Shown here piece after piece: positions 1 to 7,769 of a DNA stretch of 64,000 nucleotides. The position numbers and the translations under genes are program-made. The DNA is taken from contig NZ_FOQV01000006.1 of NCBI RefSeq assembly GCF_900113835.1, forward strand, positions 62,001 to 126,000, in the 5' to 3' direction. The DNA is from Allobosea sp. OK403 (GTDB lineage: Bacteria; Pseudomonadota; Alphaproteobacteria; Rhizobiales; Beijerinckiaceae). The notes beneath the pieces are model-generated. The model worked only from the letters and a program-made list of their open reading frames with translations, did not search any database and was not told where the DNA came from. Each line of letters opens with the position of its first letter. Position 1 is the stretch's first letter.

Positions 1-1714
1 CGCGCGTGCCGTCCCGCACGGTGTCGACGTGCAGCCTGTTCCATTGCTCGGGGTCGAGCAGGGGCGGCTGGGCGGCCGCGGTCTGGCTCGTGTCGCTCGG
101 CGCATCGGCGGCTATGTCGAGCGTCACCGTCAAGCCACTGCCGCGGCTGATCTGGGCCTGGTCGGCCGCGGCGCGCACCACGAGATCGTCGGCGCGGGGC
201 GCGACGGCAAGACCATGAGCGGTCTGGAGCAAGTCGAATTCGACGAACTGATAGGGCTTGGCCGTCATGCGCGTCGGACCGAACGCCGTGGCAACAGCCA
301 GCGGCGTCCCGGACGGGCCCGGCTCGAGCCAGTGCACCCCCGTCATGCCAGACAGCGGCACGGCAATGATCGTCTGGCCGCGTTCGTCGATCGCACGGCG
401 CGGGGCGATCGGGGTCGCCGTCTTCATCTGCTGCTCGCCGAGGCTCAGCGACCAGGTCGGCCCGTCATCGATCAGCCTTGTCAATTGCTGACTCGGCACT
501 CGCAGACGCACCAGCGTGACCTTGCCCTCGCGGGTTACGGTCGCGTCTTCGACGAGTTGCGGCAGGATGGTCTTGAAATCGGCCGGGTTGATCGTGTCGC
601 GCGTGTCGAAGACGAGCGTGACGATCCCGGCGTCGACGAAGGCGGCCGCGCCGGTCATGCGCGGGAAGCGGAAATCGATATGGCCGCCTTGTGCGGTGCC
701 GGACGCCTCGATCTTCACCGGCTGGGGTGTCGGGTCGATGACCGGCGGGGCGACAGTCGCAGGAACGGTCGCGGGCTGGCGGTCGGGAGTGGCGGCGGAA
801 GCCTCCGCCGCAGCCGGCAAGGAGGCGGGTGTCGGCGGGGCCTTCACCGCCGCATCCATTCCCTCTGGCAGGCTCGCCAATGTCGGCCCCGTGGTTTTGG
901 TGGGGCGCAGAAGATCGACCGTCAGCCCGTCCTCGTCCTGGAAGTTCCTGACCTGCCAGTCCTTCGGAATCGAGAGTTCAAGCCGTGTCGCGGTCTCGTC
1001 GGTCTCCTGGGAGAGCAGCGCGACGCCGTCCGGCAAGGCGTGCTTGAGGGCTGCGGGCTCGACTGTCAGCGGCTGGTCGAGGGTCAGCTTCAGCGTGCCG
1101 TCCTCCAGCGCAGTCTTGAGACCGGTTCCAGGAGGGGCCTGGAAGATCAGGCGCTCCAGCGTCGGCAGCTTGGCGCCGCGCACGATCAAGGGCTTGTTCT
1201 GGGGCCGTGGCTGACGGGCAGCTTCCTTGACGCGGGCCTCGGCCTGCTTCAAGCGCTCCGCCATCTCGGCGATCACTTCTGGTGGTGGGCCGGGCAGCAA
1301 TCCGGTCCATTTCTCGGGCAAGAGATCGATGAAGGCCTTGTCGCCGGCCTCGATCAGATTGGCGCGGAACGTCTTGGGCAGCGCGAAGCGCATGCCGCGT
1401 CCGTCGGGATCGAGCCGCGCCAGGGTGATGTATTCCGGCAGCTCTTTGGCGATCTTGTTGATGTCGATCTTCACCGGGGAGGCGAAGGCGACCACGAGCA
1501 CGCCATTATTGACGCGGATGCGGGTCGGCGTCGGTTCGTCGAAGGTCAGGGCGAGGCGGCCGAAGCCCGGCGGCATCTCCTGGCCGCGCAAGGTGGCGTT
1601 GGCGGCGAGCGTGGGCTCGCACAGGCCCGCGCCGATGGCGAGCGCAGCCAACCCGATACCGAAGGCAAGGGAACGCGGGACACGCAAAACCGGAGCACTC
1701 ACGCAACGCGACAT
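1..1714 (-). CDS. Large exported protein at the edge of the flagellar cluster (5' part only)
   Basis: The frame opens at an ATG at 1714 and stays open past the left edge, so about 571 N-terminal residues are seen and the C-terminus is missing. The first ~38 residues form a signal peptide: a basic start, a hydrophobic stretch around LAFGIGLAALAIGAGLC, and an A-x-A type end (PTLAANA). No transmembrane helix follows. The body has repeated beta-rich stretches, a short charged helix near residue 150 and a Pro/Ala linker near residues 290-330. It lies on the same strand as the motE-fliM block, beyond a gap of about 1.2 kb. Rhizobial flagellar loci often carry a very large TPR-type secreted protein here, and I infer this is its N-terminal part, but no TPR is visible in the portion present. 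Confidence 0.6.
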   Translation of the reverse strand, partial: MSRCVSAPVLRVPRSLAFGIGLAALAIGAGLCEPTLAANATLRGQEMPPGFGRLALTFDEPTPTRIRVNNGVLVVAFASPVKIDINKIAKELPEYITLARLDPDGRGMRFALPKTFRANLIEAGDKAFIDLLPEKWTGLLPGPPPEVIAEMAERLKQAEARVKEAARQPRPQNKPLIVRGAKLPTLERLIFQAPPGTGLKTALEDGTLKLTLDQPLTVEPAALKHALPDGVALLSQETDETATRLELSIPKDWQVRNFQDEDGLTVDLLRPTKTTGPTLASLPEGMDAAVKAPPTPASLPAAAEASAATPDRQPATVPATVAPPVIDPTPQPVKIEASGTAQGGHIDFRFPRMTGAAAFVDAGIVTLVFDTRDTINPADFKTILPQLVEDATVTREGKVTLVRLRVPSQQLTRLIDDGPTWSLSLGEQQMKTATPIAPRRAIDERGQTIIAVPLSGMTGVHWLEPGPSGTPLAVATAFGPTRMTAKPYQFVEFDLLQTAHGLAVAPRADDLVVRAAADQAQISRGSGLTVTLDIAADAPSDTSQTAAAQPPLLDPEQWNRLHVDTVRDGTR

Positions 1715-1769
1715 GAACGGGCCGGAGCTGCCTGACCCGGCAGTCCGCCTGCTTTGGACGCTAGCCTGT

Positions 1770-1813
1770 CAAGGATAATGCCGGGTTAACGTGGCCTCGG
1801 CATAATATCCTTG
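1770..1813. repeat. Interrupted inverted repeat upstream of the large exported protein
   Basis: The arms CAAGGATA-A-TGCCG (1770-1783) and CGGCA-TAA-TATCCTTG (1798-1813) pair through 13 bases with a small bulge around a 14-base loop. It lies 56 bp upstream of the start at 1714. It could be an operator or a 5' UTR hairpin. No T-run follows, so it is not an obvious terminator. Confidence 0.4.
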
Positions 1814-2010
1814 TGAAACAGTCGTTTAGAAGGTTTGCCCGGATTGCGGGCTTGGGAAACAGGGAGCTGTCGAGGCTCGACCATGGCACGGCTCGAGCCA
1901 CGCGATGATTTCGAGCGCGCACGCGATCTAGGTTTACCTGCCGGCTGCGCGCGCTGGCTTGGCGCTCGCAAAGCCAGAATCATGTGGTCCCGGCTAAAAA
2001 ACGGGTGCAA

Positions 2011-2025
2011 TTATCGAGAAATTAA
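2011..2025 (+). promoter_or_regulatory. CtrA-box-like motif, one mismatch
   Basis: TTAT-N7-TTAA followed by CC differs at one base from the alphaproteobacterial CtrA site TTAA-N7-TTAA. It lies 69 bp upstream of the small frame at 2094. A perfect site exists at 5987-6001, which makes this weaker one more credible, but AT-rich matches also arise by chance. Confidence 0.35.
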
Positions 2026-2093
2026 CCATACTTGCGAACCGGTCAGTAGGGCGTCGCGTTCTATCCGAAACAAGAGCTGGGTTGGAGGACGCG

Positions 2094-2177
2094 ATGCTGA
2101 TTTACGTCGGAATTTTCTATTTGTCGTGCTTTGCGGTCTTCCTGGAACTGGTCGATCGCGCTCCGGTCAAGGATTGA
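2094..2177 (+). CDS. Possible 27-residue membrane peptide
   Basis: A short frame begins MLIYVGIFYLSCFAVFLELV and ends VDRAPVKD. It has a strong GGAGG ribosome binding site at 2084-2088, six bases before the ATG. About 19 of its 27 residues form one hydrophobic segment, followed by a charged tail, the usual shape of a single-pass small membrane protein. A CtrA-like box lies just upstream. Its 3' end overlaps the 3' end of the opposing gene at 2167-2388 by 11 bases. No family is recognised, and the call rests on the binding site and composition alone. Confidence 0.4.
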   Translation: MLIYVGIFYLSCFAVFLELVDRAPVKD

Positions 2178-2388
2178 CGTTCAGCAGACGCCAGGCTGCC
2201 CAGCCAAGAAATCCGATCCATGAAATCGTCGCGCTGACGAAAAGCAGCACTATCGTGACGTTCAGCAGCTTTTGAACAAGCGTTTTTGCTGGGGCCTGAT
2301 CCGTTGGCAGTGCTCGATTTTCGTAGGCCGGCTCGCCGTCGCCTACGCCGGCAATCAGATTATCGCTCGCTGTAGTCTGCGAATTCAT
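2167..2388 (-). CDS. Small single-pass membrane protein, 73 aa
   Basis: The N-terminal ~38 residues are polar. One transmembrane helix follows at about residues 43-66 (VTIVLLFVSATISWIGFLGW), then a short tail. The clean polar-then-hydrophobic pattern suggests a real protein. The ribosome binding site is weak (AGAGGG). No family was recognised. It sits alone between the two minus-strand flagellar transcription units. Confidence 0.45.
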   Translation of the reverse strand: MNSQTTASDNLIAGVGDGEPAYENRALPTDQAPAKTLVQKLLNVTIVLLFVSATISWIGFLGWAAWRLLNVNP

Positions 2389-2823
2389 GAAGGCGGCCCT
2401 CTATTGCCCAACCATTCGTGAGAAAAACTACAATCCTCGGTTGCGTCAAGTCCGACCTTCTTTCTAAAGGAAGGGTGGCGGGTTCCGCGCGAATCTTCCC
2501 GTGGTTTTCAAGCGCGTGTGGGGCCGACCTAGGGCCGTGGTTTGGCCGATTCGTCTCGAGGGCTTCAGGAATTGGCGGTGCCACCTTGGACGCGGATGAC
2601 ATGGCCAGGCCACACCTTGGCGCCGTCATGCCCCCGGCCTGTGCCAATCTCGTTCCATGAGCCGATCTGGCCGCTGGCGACAAGCGTCATCGGGTCCGCG
2701 CTTGGTCTGACCGAAGGGCCATGGCGCGTTCTTAAGTCATTGTTGACCATGGTGTATGAGGACGCATGCCGCCTGCGGACGCTGCTCGCTGGTGCTGCGT
2801 CGGACTGGTGCGACTAGAACAAG
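2389..2823. other. Stretch without a supported gene
   Basis: Several short frames cross this stretch on both strands, but none has a convincing ribosome binding site, hydrophobic pattern or recognisable motif. No terminator or promoter stands out. Confidence 0.4.
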
Positions 2824-2914
2824 TTCCGATCCGATTGGATCGTTCAATTACTCTAGATCTTTGTTTTAACGCGTTTTCTTCACGAGAGCCGGTATCTGCT
2901 TCGCTCGAAAACGC
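2824..2914. repeat. Intergenic repeat, family B, copy 1
   Basis: The core reads TTGTTTTAACGCGTTTTCTT, then a CCGGT-containing centre, then TTCGCTCGAAAACGC. Related copies are at 24195-24285 and 59707-59768. The ends GCGTTTTC and GAAAACGC can pair. It ends one base before the stop codon of the motE-like gene. Confidence 0.7.
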
Positions 2915-2915
2915 A

Positions 2916-3755
2916 CTACCGGCGTGGAGCGGGCGCGATGGCCGGCAGTTCGTTGCCCGGTAGGGGCGTGAGCTCGGCCGTACTGCGCTCTGGCGCGCGC
3001 GCGCTGGTGGCGAGGGCCACCGTCAGCTTCTCGGCCCGGTCGGGCGCCATGGCGGCGAGCACGTCGGACATCTTGCGCGGGTTCATCTGCTGGACAACCG
3101 GCAGCAGCACGTCGAGGCCGAGGCGGTCGAAGACGCGCGCGGCGTCCTTCGGCTTCATCGTCTCGTACATGATCACGAGATTCTTGATTGCCTTGAGTTC
3201 GTCCTCGGCAGGCTTGCGCTTGGGGCCGTCGACCTTGTCTTCGAGCTGCTTCAGGTCGCCGACGCGGCCGTCGAGCTTCTTCTCGGCGGTGTCGAGCAGG
3301 CGCTCGCGCATCTCCAATTCACGAATCCGGGCATCGATCTCTTCGCGCCGCTCGCCGAGGCGTTCGAGAATGGCGCGCTCAGCTGGAGAGGTGACCTTGG
3401 TCGTGCCGTTGACGATGCCGGCCTTGTTGTTGGGGTTGGCGGCGCGCGCCGCATCGGCCTTGGCTTCCGCCTCGGCCTTCTCCTGCTCCTTCTTCGGGTC
3501 AGGCTTGTCGACTGAGCCGGTCGTCTCCGGGTCGCGCAGGGCGCCATCGGGTGCATGCGCCTGGGCGATGACCTTGGCGAGGCCCCAGACCTGGGGCTCC
3601 GGCTTTACTGGCTGGGTGCTGTCGGAGGAAAAGACGCTCGCGCTTGCCGGCACCTTTCCTGGATAGGGCTCCGCCGTCCAGGCAAGCAGCTTCAGCGCCA
3701 GGAGACCCATGGCGCCGAGAATCACTGCCGGAAAGAGGCGGGGCCTTTCGATCAC
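2916..3755 (-). CDS. motE: MotE-family flagellar protein
   Basis: This 279-residue protein resembles the MotE/MgtE-N-like flagellar family. In Sinorhizobium MotE is a periplasmic chaperone for the motor protein MotC. An N-terminal hydrophobic segment (~residues 9-26) acts as signal or anchor. A charged Lys/Glu/Ala region and a long coiled coil (~125-185) follow, then a C-terminal domain with the family pattern VIMYETMKPKDAARVFDRLG and MNPRKMSDVLAAM (~190-240). It overlaps the DUF6468 gene upstream by 4 bases, so the two are probably translated together, and both follow fliM on the strand. The exact partner in this organism is inferred. Confidence 0.8.
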   Translation of the reverse strand: MIERPRLFPAVILGAMGLLALKLLAWTAEPYPGKVPASASVFSSDSTQPVKPEPQVWGLAKVIAQAHAPDGALRDPETTGSVDKPDPKKEQEKAEAEAKADAARAANPNNKAGIVNGTTKVTSPAERAILERLGERREEIDARIRELEMRERLLDTAEKKLDGRVGDLKQLEDKVDGPKRKPAEDELKAIKNLVIMYETMKPKDAARVFDRLGLDVLLPVVQQMNPRKMSDVLAAMAPDRAEKLTVALATSARAPERSTAELTPLPGNELPAIAPAPRR

Positions 3756-4204
3756 GCGGCCTGGCCTTCCAGGCGTCGGGCGGCGCGAGTGCGGATGGCG
3801 GCCGCGGATTCGGCGGCGCTGGTCATGCGCGAAATCGGGGTGGGCTCGGGAGCTGACGGCTCTGGGATTTTCGGCGCGACCAGCGTGGCGGCGCTGACGA
3901 TCTGCGAGATGCGCTCCATCACGGTCTGGCCGGCTTCGATCTGGGCGGCGAGGTCTGCGGCGTAGCGCTCGGCGGTGCGCAGGCGCTCGGCCAGGGTGCG
4001 GTCGCAGTCGCCCAGCGTCAGCTTCAACCCGGCGATGGCGCGCTCGGCGGTGTCGGTCGCCGAGATCAGCGCGCCGACGGTCTGGCGCATGGCTCCTTCG
4101 TCGGCCTTGAGCCGCTCGATGCGCTTGGCCAGCATGTAGCAGGTGATGATGGTCGCGACGAGGAGGCTTGCGACGAGGGCATCGGCGATGAGGGTGATCG
4201 TCAT
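3752..4204 (-). CDS. DUF6468 flagellar-locus membrane protein
   Basis: The 150-residue product has one N-terminal membrane helix (~residues 5-25, ALVASLLVATIITCYMLAKR), then a helical, coiled-coil-prone region rich in Ala, Glu and Arg, and a Pro-rich stretch near residue 115 (PKIPEPSAPEPTP). This architecture and its place between fliM and motE match the DUF6468 family of alphaproteobacterial flagellar loci, whose function is unknown. It begins 19 bases after the fliM stop and overlaps motE by 4 bases, so fliM-DUF6468-motE looks like one operon. The family name is from recall, not a search. Confidence 0.75.
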   Translation of the reverse strand: MTITLIADALVASLLVATIITCYMLAKRIERLKADEGAMRQTVGALISATDTAERAIAGLKLTLGDCDRTLAERLRTAERYAADLAAQIEAGQTVMERISQIVSAATLVAPKIPEPSAPEPTPISRMTSAAESAAAIRTRAARRLEGQAA

Positions 4205-4223
4205 GGCTTGCTGAGTATCCGCG

Positions 4224-5357
4224 TCAGGAGGGGGAACCGAGATGGCTCGTGGCGCTGTCGAAGGCGGCGATCGTGGTCTTGGAGCGGCGCAGCGGGCTGA
4301 CGACCTGAACGGCGATCTTGTCGTCGACGCGCCCGATCCGGCCCTCGCTGACGATGAAGTCGCCGCAGCGCAGTGCGACCGTCGAATCGGGCCTGGCGTC
4401 GAACATCAAAGTGTCGCCGATCTCGAGTTTCATCACCCGCTTCAGCGGCATCTGCGTCTCATGGAGCACGCAGGTCACGGCGATGTCGGTCTGCCAGACC
4501 TCGGTCGCCAGATGGTTTTCCCAGATCGCATCGCGCCCGAGCTTCTCACCCATGAAGCTTTCGAGCAGCAATTCGCGGATCGGCTCGATCGTGGCGTAAG
4601 GCAGCAGCAGATGCAGGCAGCCGCCCCGGCCTTCCATGTCGAATTTGAGCTCGACGCGGATGGCGGCGTTGGCGGGGCGGGAGATCGAGACGAAGCGCGG
4701 ATTGGACTCGATGCGATCGACCGTGAATCGCACGGGCGAAAGCGGTTTGAAGGCGGCCTCGGCATCACTCAGGATCAGCGCGATGACGCGCTTGAGCATG
4801 TTGATCTCGATCGAGGTGAAGGGGCGGCCGTCGACGCGCGGCGCCGGCTGGCCGCGCTTGCCGCCGAACATCGTGTCGAGCACAGAATAGATCAGCGAGG
4901 ACTCGATCGTGATCAGGCCGAAATTGTCCCACTCCTCGGCCTTGAACACTGAGAGCATGGCGGGCAGCGAGATCGAATTGATGTAGTCGCCAAAGCGCAC
5001 CGAGCGGATGCTTTCCAGCGAGACCTCGACATTGTCGGTGAAGAAGTTGCGCAGGCTGGTCGAGAGCAGGCGGACGAGACGCTCGAAGATGATCTCGAGC
5101 ATCGGTAGGCGTTCATAGGCGACCGAGCCGGAATCGACGATGGCCTGGATGCCGTTGCGGGCGTCCCGGTCGTCGCCGATGGAGAAACCGAGCATCGTGT
5201 CGATTTCTTCCTGCGACATCAGGCGGTCGGTGCCGCCATCCTGCTCACCTTCCTCCATCAGCATGTCGGGCATGGTCGCCCATTCGGCCGCCATCCCTTC
5301 CGGGCTGAGGGGCTCGTTCTTGGGCTTGCCGGCTGGATCGAGGTCGTCGTTGCTCAT
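4224..5357 (-). CDS. fliM: Flagellar motor switch protein FliM
   Basis: FliM is the middle part of the cytoplasmic C-ring; it binds CheY-P and controls rotation direction. The 377-residue length is slightly above the usual 330-350 because of an acidic, Pro-rich N-terminal extension. The short segment LMSQEEIDTML (~46-56) is the conserved region that binds CheY-P. The CheC-like middle domain follows (RLVRLLSTSLRNFFTDNVEV near 92-111), with a SpoA-type C-terminal domain from about residue 290 (ETQMPLKRVMKLEIGDTLMF). It lies 43 bases downstream of fliL in the same orientation. Confidence 0.95.
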   Translation of the reverse strand: MSNDDLDPAGKPKNEPLSPEGMAAEWATMPDMLMEEGEQDGGTDRLMSQEEIDTMLGFSIGDDRDARNGIQAIVDSGSVAYERLPMLEIIFERLVRLLSTSLRNFFTDNVEVSLESIRSVRFGDYINSISLPAMLSVFKAEEWDNFGLITIESSLIYSVLDTMFGGKRGQPAPRVDGRPFTSIEINMLKRVIALILSDAEAAFKPLSPVRFTVDRIESNPRFVSISRPANAAIRVELKFDMEGRGGCLHLLLPYATIEPIRELLLESFMGEKLGRDAIWENHLATEVWQTDIAVTCVLHETQMPLKRVMKLEIGDTLMFDARPDSTVALRCGDFIVSEGRIGRVDDKIAVQVVSPLRRSKTTIAAFDSATSHLGSPS

Positions 5358-5400
5358 GTCTTCGTCGTCATCCCTGCTGGTGCGCGAAAGCCCGGAGGGC

Positions 5401-5913
5401 TCACTGCACCAGCAATTCCTTGAACAGCACCGCGTCGATCTTGGCCGGATAGACCGTGACGTTGACGCGCCGCAGCAATTCTTCCTTGAGGCGATACATG
5501 CCAGCCGAGCCTTCCAGATCGGCCGGGCGCAACTCGCGCATGAACACCTGGAAGGCGTCCTCGACGCGTGGCAGCAGCGGCTTGATCTCCTCGGAGACCT
5601 TGGCGTCGGCGATCTCGAGTACGACCTTGACCTTGATGATCGGCTGGCGGTCCTGCTGGCCGCCGGATGAGATGCCGATCATCATGTCCCTCATCTCGAC
5701 GAAGCTCGCCGGCTTCTTGGCGGCCTTCGCATGCTCGGCCGCTGCGATCTGCTCCGGGGAGGGGTGCCTCAGGAAGAAGAACCAGCCGCCGCCGCCGAGC
5801 CCGGCGAGCAGCAGCACGCCGCCGAGGATCATGATCAGCTTCTTCTTGCCGGGCTTGGACGCTTCGCCGCCCTCGGCATTCTCTTCGTCGGTCTTTCCGG
5901 TCTTCTTCGACAT
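5401..5913 (-). CDS. fliL: Flagellar basal-body protein FliL
   Basis: FliL is an inner-membrane protein that surrounds the stator units and supports torque. The 170-residue product has a short charged cytoplasmic N-terminus, one transmembrane helix (~residues 26-48, with a GLGGGGWFFFL run) and a periplasmic stomatin-like domain containing FVEMRDMMIGISS and a C-terminal NVTVYPAKIDAVLFKELLVQ. It is the first gene of the minus-strand operon fliL-fliM-DUF6468-motE. Its start lies 74 bp from a perfect CtrA box, so cell-cycle control of the operon is plausible. Confidence 0.93.
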   Translation of the reverse strand: MSKKTGKTDEENAEGGEASKPGKKKLIMILGGVLLLAGLGGGGWFFFLRHPSPEQIAAAEHAKAAKKPASFVEMRDMMIGISSGGQQDRQPIIKVKVVLEIADAKVSEEIKPLLPRVEDAFQVFMRELRPADLEGSAGMYRLKEELLRRVNVTVYPAKIDAVLFKELLVQ

Positions 5914-5986
5914 CGCAGCACCGCCTCGGGCTGGGCGCGCGCGGCATCGGTGCCCTGCTCCCTGAGGTTACCCTGATCAATCACGG

Positions 5987-6001
5987 TTAACGTGTCGTTA
6001 A
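5987..6001. promoter_or_regulatory. Perfect CtrA box in the fliL/flgF divergent region
   Basis: TTAA (5987-5990), seven bases (CGTGTCG), then TTAA (5998-6001) is an exact match to the CtrA recognition sequence of alphaproteobacteria. It lies 74 bp upstream of the fliL start, a normal distance for a CtrA-activated early flagellar operon, and about 120 bp upstream of the sigma-54 promoter for flgF. The motif is symmetric enough to serve either direction. Confidence 0.7.
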
Positions 6002-6070
6002 GGACGGCAAATCTTGCCGGGTCATTTCTGCCCGAAGCCCCGAATTTGCCGGGCCAAGCAAAGCCACGAA

Positions 6071-6083
6071 AATCAACGATATA
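6071..6083 (+). promoter_or_regulatory. Possible IHF site upstream of the sigma-54 promoter
   Basis: AATCAACGATATA fits the IHF consensus WATCAANNNNTTR except at one position, and sits in a very AT-rich stretch (6071-6095). It lies 37 bp upstream of a -24/-12 promoter, where IHF usually bends DNA to bring an enhancer-bound activator to sigma-54 polymerase. The context adds weight to a weak match. Confidence 0.4.
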
Positions 6084-6119
6084 TATTAATAATCAGTAGG
6101 TTAGGTGATCTTAACCATG

Positions 6120-6135
6120 TTGGCACAGCGCTTGC
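6120..6135 (+). promoter_or_regulatory. Sigma-54 (-24/-12) promoter of the flgF operon
   Basis: TTGGCAC-AGCGC-TTGC matches the sigma-54 consensus TGGCAC-N5-TTGC at every conserved base, with GG at 6122-6123 and GC at 6134-6135. Transcription should start near 6147, giving a leader of about 60 bases before the flgF GTG. Rod and hook genes of alphaproteobacteria such as Caulobacter are often RpoN-dependent. Confidence 0.75.
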
Positions 6136-6205
6136 GGCTGTGGTGCTGCGATGGCTGCGCTGGGGAGCGTCGAAGCGATCGCGGGACAATTCGGGAGACT
6201 ATGCC

Positions 6206-6949
6206 GTGGAGAACGCGCTTCTCGTCGGCCTATCGCGTCAAATGGCTTTGGCGCGCGAGCTGGATGTCATCGCCAACAACCTGGCGAATACCGGCACGAA
6301 CGGCTTCAAGTCGCGCTCGGCGCGCTTCAATGAATTCATCATGCCTGTCGCCAGCGCCGAGACCTTTCCGAGCGGTGACCGGAAGCTCTCCTATGTCATC
6401 GACAAGGGCACGCCGATCGACCTGTCGCAGGGAGCGCTGGAGCGCACCGGCAACCCCCTCGACGTGGCGCTGCGCGAGAACAACTACCTGGTGGTCCAGA
6501 CGCCGAACGGCCAGCGCTACACCCGCGCGGGCTCGATGAGCCTGAACCAGCAGGGCGAGCTCGTGACGCAAGGCGGCTACCAGGTGCTGGGCGAGGGCGG
6601 TCCGATCCGTTTCGGCAACACCGAAAGCAATTTCAGCATCGCCGTCGATGGCACCATCTCCAGCGACCAGGGCGTCCGCGGCAAGCTCAGGCAGGTCCGC
6701 TTCGACAATCCGCGCGCGCTGAGCAGTGAGGGCAACAACCTGTTCGCCTCGGCGACGCCGCCGCTGCCGGCCGGACCGCAGGCCAGGCTCGAGCCTGGCG
6801 CGATCGAGGGCTCGAATGTGAAGGCCATCATCGAGATGACCCGTCTGATGGAGGTCCAGCGCTCCTATCAGGGCATCGCCAACATGATGACCAAGACCGA
6901 TGAACTGCGCACCAAGGCGATTTCTCGCCTGGCCGATCAGCAAGCCTGA
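6206..6949 (+). CDS. flgF: Flagellar basal-body rod protein FlgF
   Basis: FlgF forms part of the proximal rod that crosses the periplasm. The GTG at 6206 is chosen as start because it gives the family N-terminus V/M-ENALLVGLSRQMALAREL and has a GGGAG site (6193-6197) eight bases upstream; the frame is open further upstream but that part is not FlgF-like. The product is 247 residues. The N-terminal rod motif LDVIANNLANTGTNGFKS and the C-terminal helix MEVQRSYQGIANMMTKTDEL are both present, and pair as a coiled coil in this family. It heads flgF-flgG-flgA-flgH behind a sigma-54 promoter. Confidence 0.93.
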   Translation: MENALLVGLSRQMALARELDVIANNLANTGTNGFKSRSARFNEFIMPVASAETFPSGDRKLSYVIDKGTPIDLSQGALERTGNPLDVALRENNYLVVQTPNGQRYTRAGSMSLNQQGELVTQGGYQVLGEGGPIRFGNTESNFSIAVDGTISSDQGVRGKLRQVRFDNPRALSSEGNNLFASATPPLPAGPQARLEPGAIEGSNVKAIIEMTRLMEVQRSYQGIANMMTKTDELRTKAISRLADQQA

Positions 6950-6969
6950 ACCGGGGAAGGAGCAAGTCA

Positions 6970-7761
6970 ATGCGCGCCCTGCAGACAGCCGCCACCGGCA
7001 TGATGGCCCAGGAACTCAACGTCCAGGTCATCTCGAACAACATCGCCAACGTGCGCACCACTGGCTACAAGCGCCAGACCGTGCATTTCCAGGATCTTCT
7101 CTACGAGAACTTCCGGCGCGCCGGCTCGGCCACCTCCGATCAGAGCACGATGGTTCCGGCCGGCACCTTCGTCGGCTCCGGCGTCAAGACGACGTCGACC
7201 GGGCGCGTCATGAGCCAGGGCAACCTGTCGTCGACGGAAAAAGAGTACGACGTCGGCATCCGCGGCGAGGGCTTCTTCAAGATCCGCATGCCCGATGGCC
7301 GCACGACCTATACGCGCGACGGCTCCTTCGACCTCGACGCCCAGGGCCAGCTCGTGACCCGCGACGGCTACGTAGTCGAGCCTGGCATCACGGTTCCCAA
7401 CAACGCAACCAGCGTCAGCATCAACGCGCAGGGCACGGTCGAAGTCCAGCTTCCCGGCCAGACCGCGCCGCAGACGCTGGGCCAGCTCCAGCTCACCCGC
7501 TTCATCAACAAGGTCGGTCTCGAATCGATCGGCGACAACCTGTTCGTCGAGACGGCGGCCTCGGGGCCGGCGATCGACGGCGCAGGCGGTGGCGAGGGCT
7601 TCGGCACGCTGCAGCAGAACTATCTCGAAGAAGGCAACGTCCAGGCTGTGACCGAGCTCACCACCCTGATCGCGGCTCAGCGCGCCTATGAGATGAACTC
7701 CAAGGTCATCACCGCCGCCGACCAGATGATGTCGGCGACGACGTCGATGTTCCGCGGTTAG
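6970..7761 (+). CDS. flgG: Flagellar distal rod protein FlgG
   Basis: FlgG builds the distal rod, the drive shaft inside the P- and L-rings. The 263-residue length is typical. The N-terminus MRALQTAATGMMAQELNVQV and the rod motif ISNNIANVRTTGYKRQ are diagnostic, as is the C-terminus (EEGNVQAVTELTTLIAAQRA, then a YEMNSKVI-type helix). It begins 20 bases after flgF, with an AAGGAG site at the end of the gap. Confidence 0.96.
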   Translation: MRALQTAATGMMAQELNVQVISNNIANVRTTGYKRQTVHFQDLLYENFRRAGSATSDQSTMVPAGTFVGSGVKTTSTGRVMSQGNLSSTEKEYDVGIRGEGFFKIRMPDGRTTYTRDGSFDLDAQGQLVTRDGYVVEPGITVPNNATSVSINAQGTVEVQLPGQTAPQTLGQLQLTRFINKVGLESIGDNLFVETAASGPAIDGAGGGEGFGTLQQNYLEEGNVQAVTELTTLIAAQRAYEMNSKVITAADQMMSATTSMFRG

Positions 7762-7769
7762 GCCTGAGG

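Noticed and set aside
29..1735. A 568-codon open frame on the plus strand
   Set aside because: It is the complement of the exported-protein gene on the minus strand. The translation is Arg/Gly/Gln-rich with no motifs, while the opposite strand has a signal peptide and normal composition.
2565..2750. Minus-strand frame with a WNEIGTGRGHDG segment
   Set aside because: It reads somewhat like protein, but has no ribosome binding site, no family, and only 61 codons.
6103..6115. A second CtrA-like site (GTTAGGTGATCTTAACC) near the sigma-54 promoter
   Set aside because: The spacing is six rather than seven bases for TTAG/TTAA, and the seven-base register has two mismatches. The perfect site at 5987 is kept instead.
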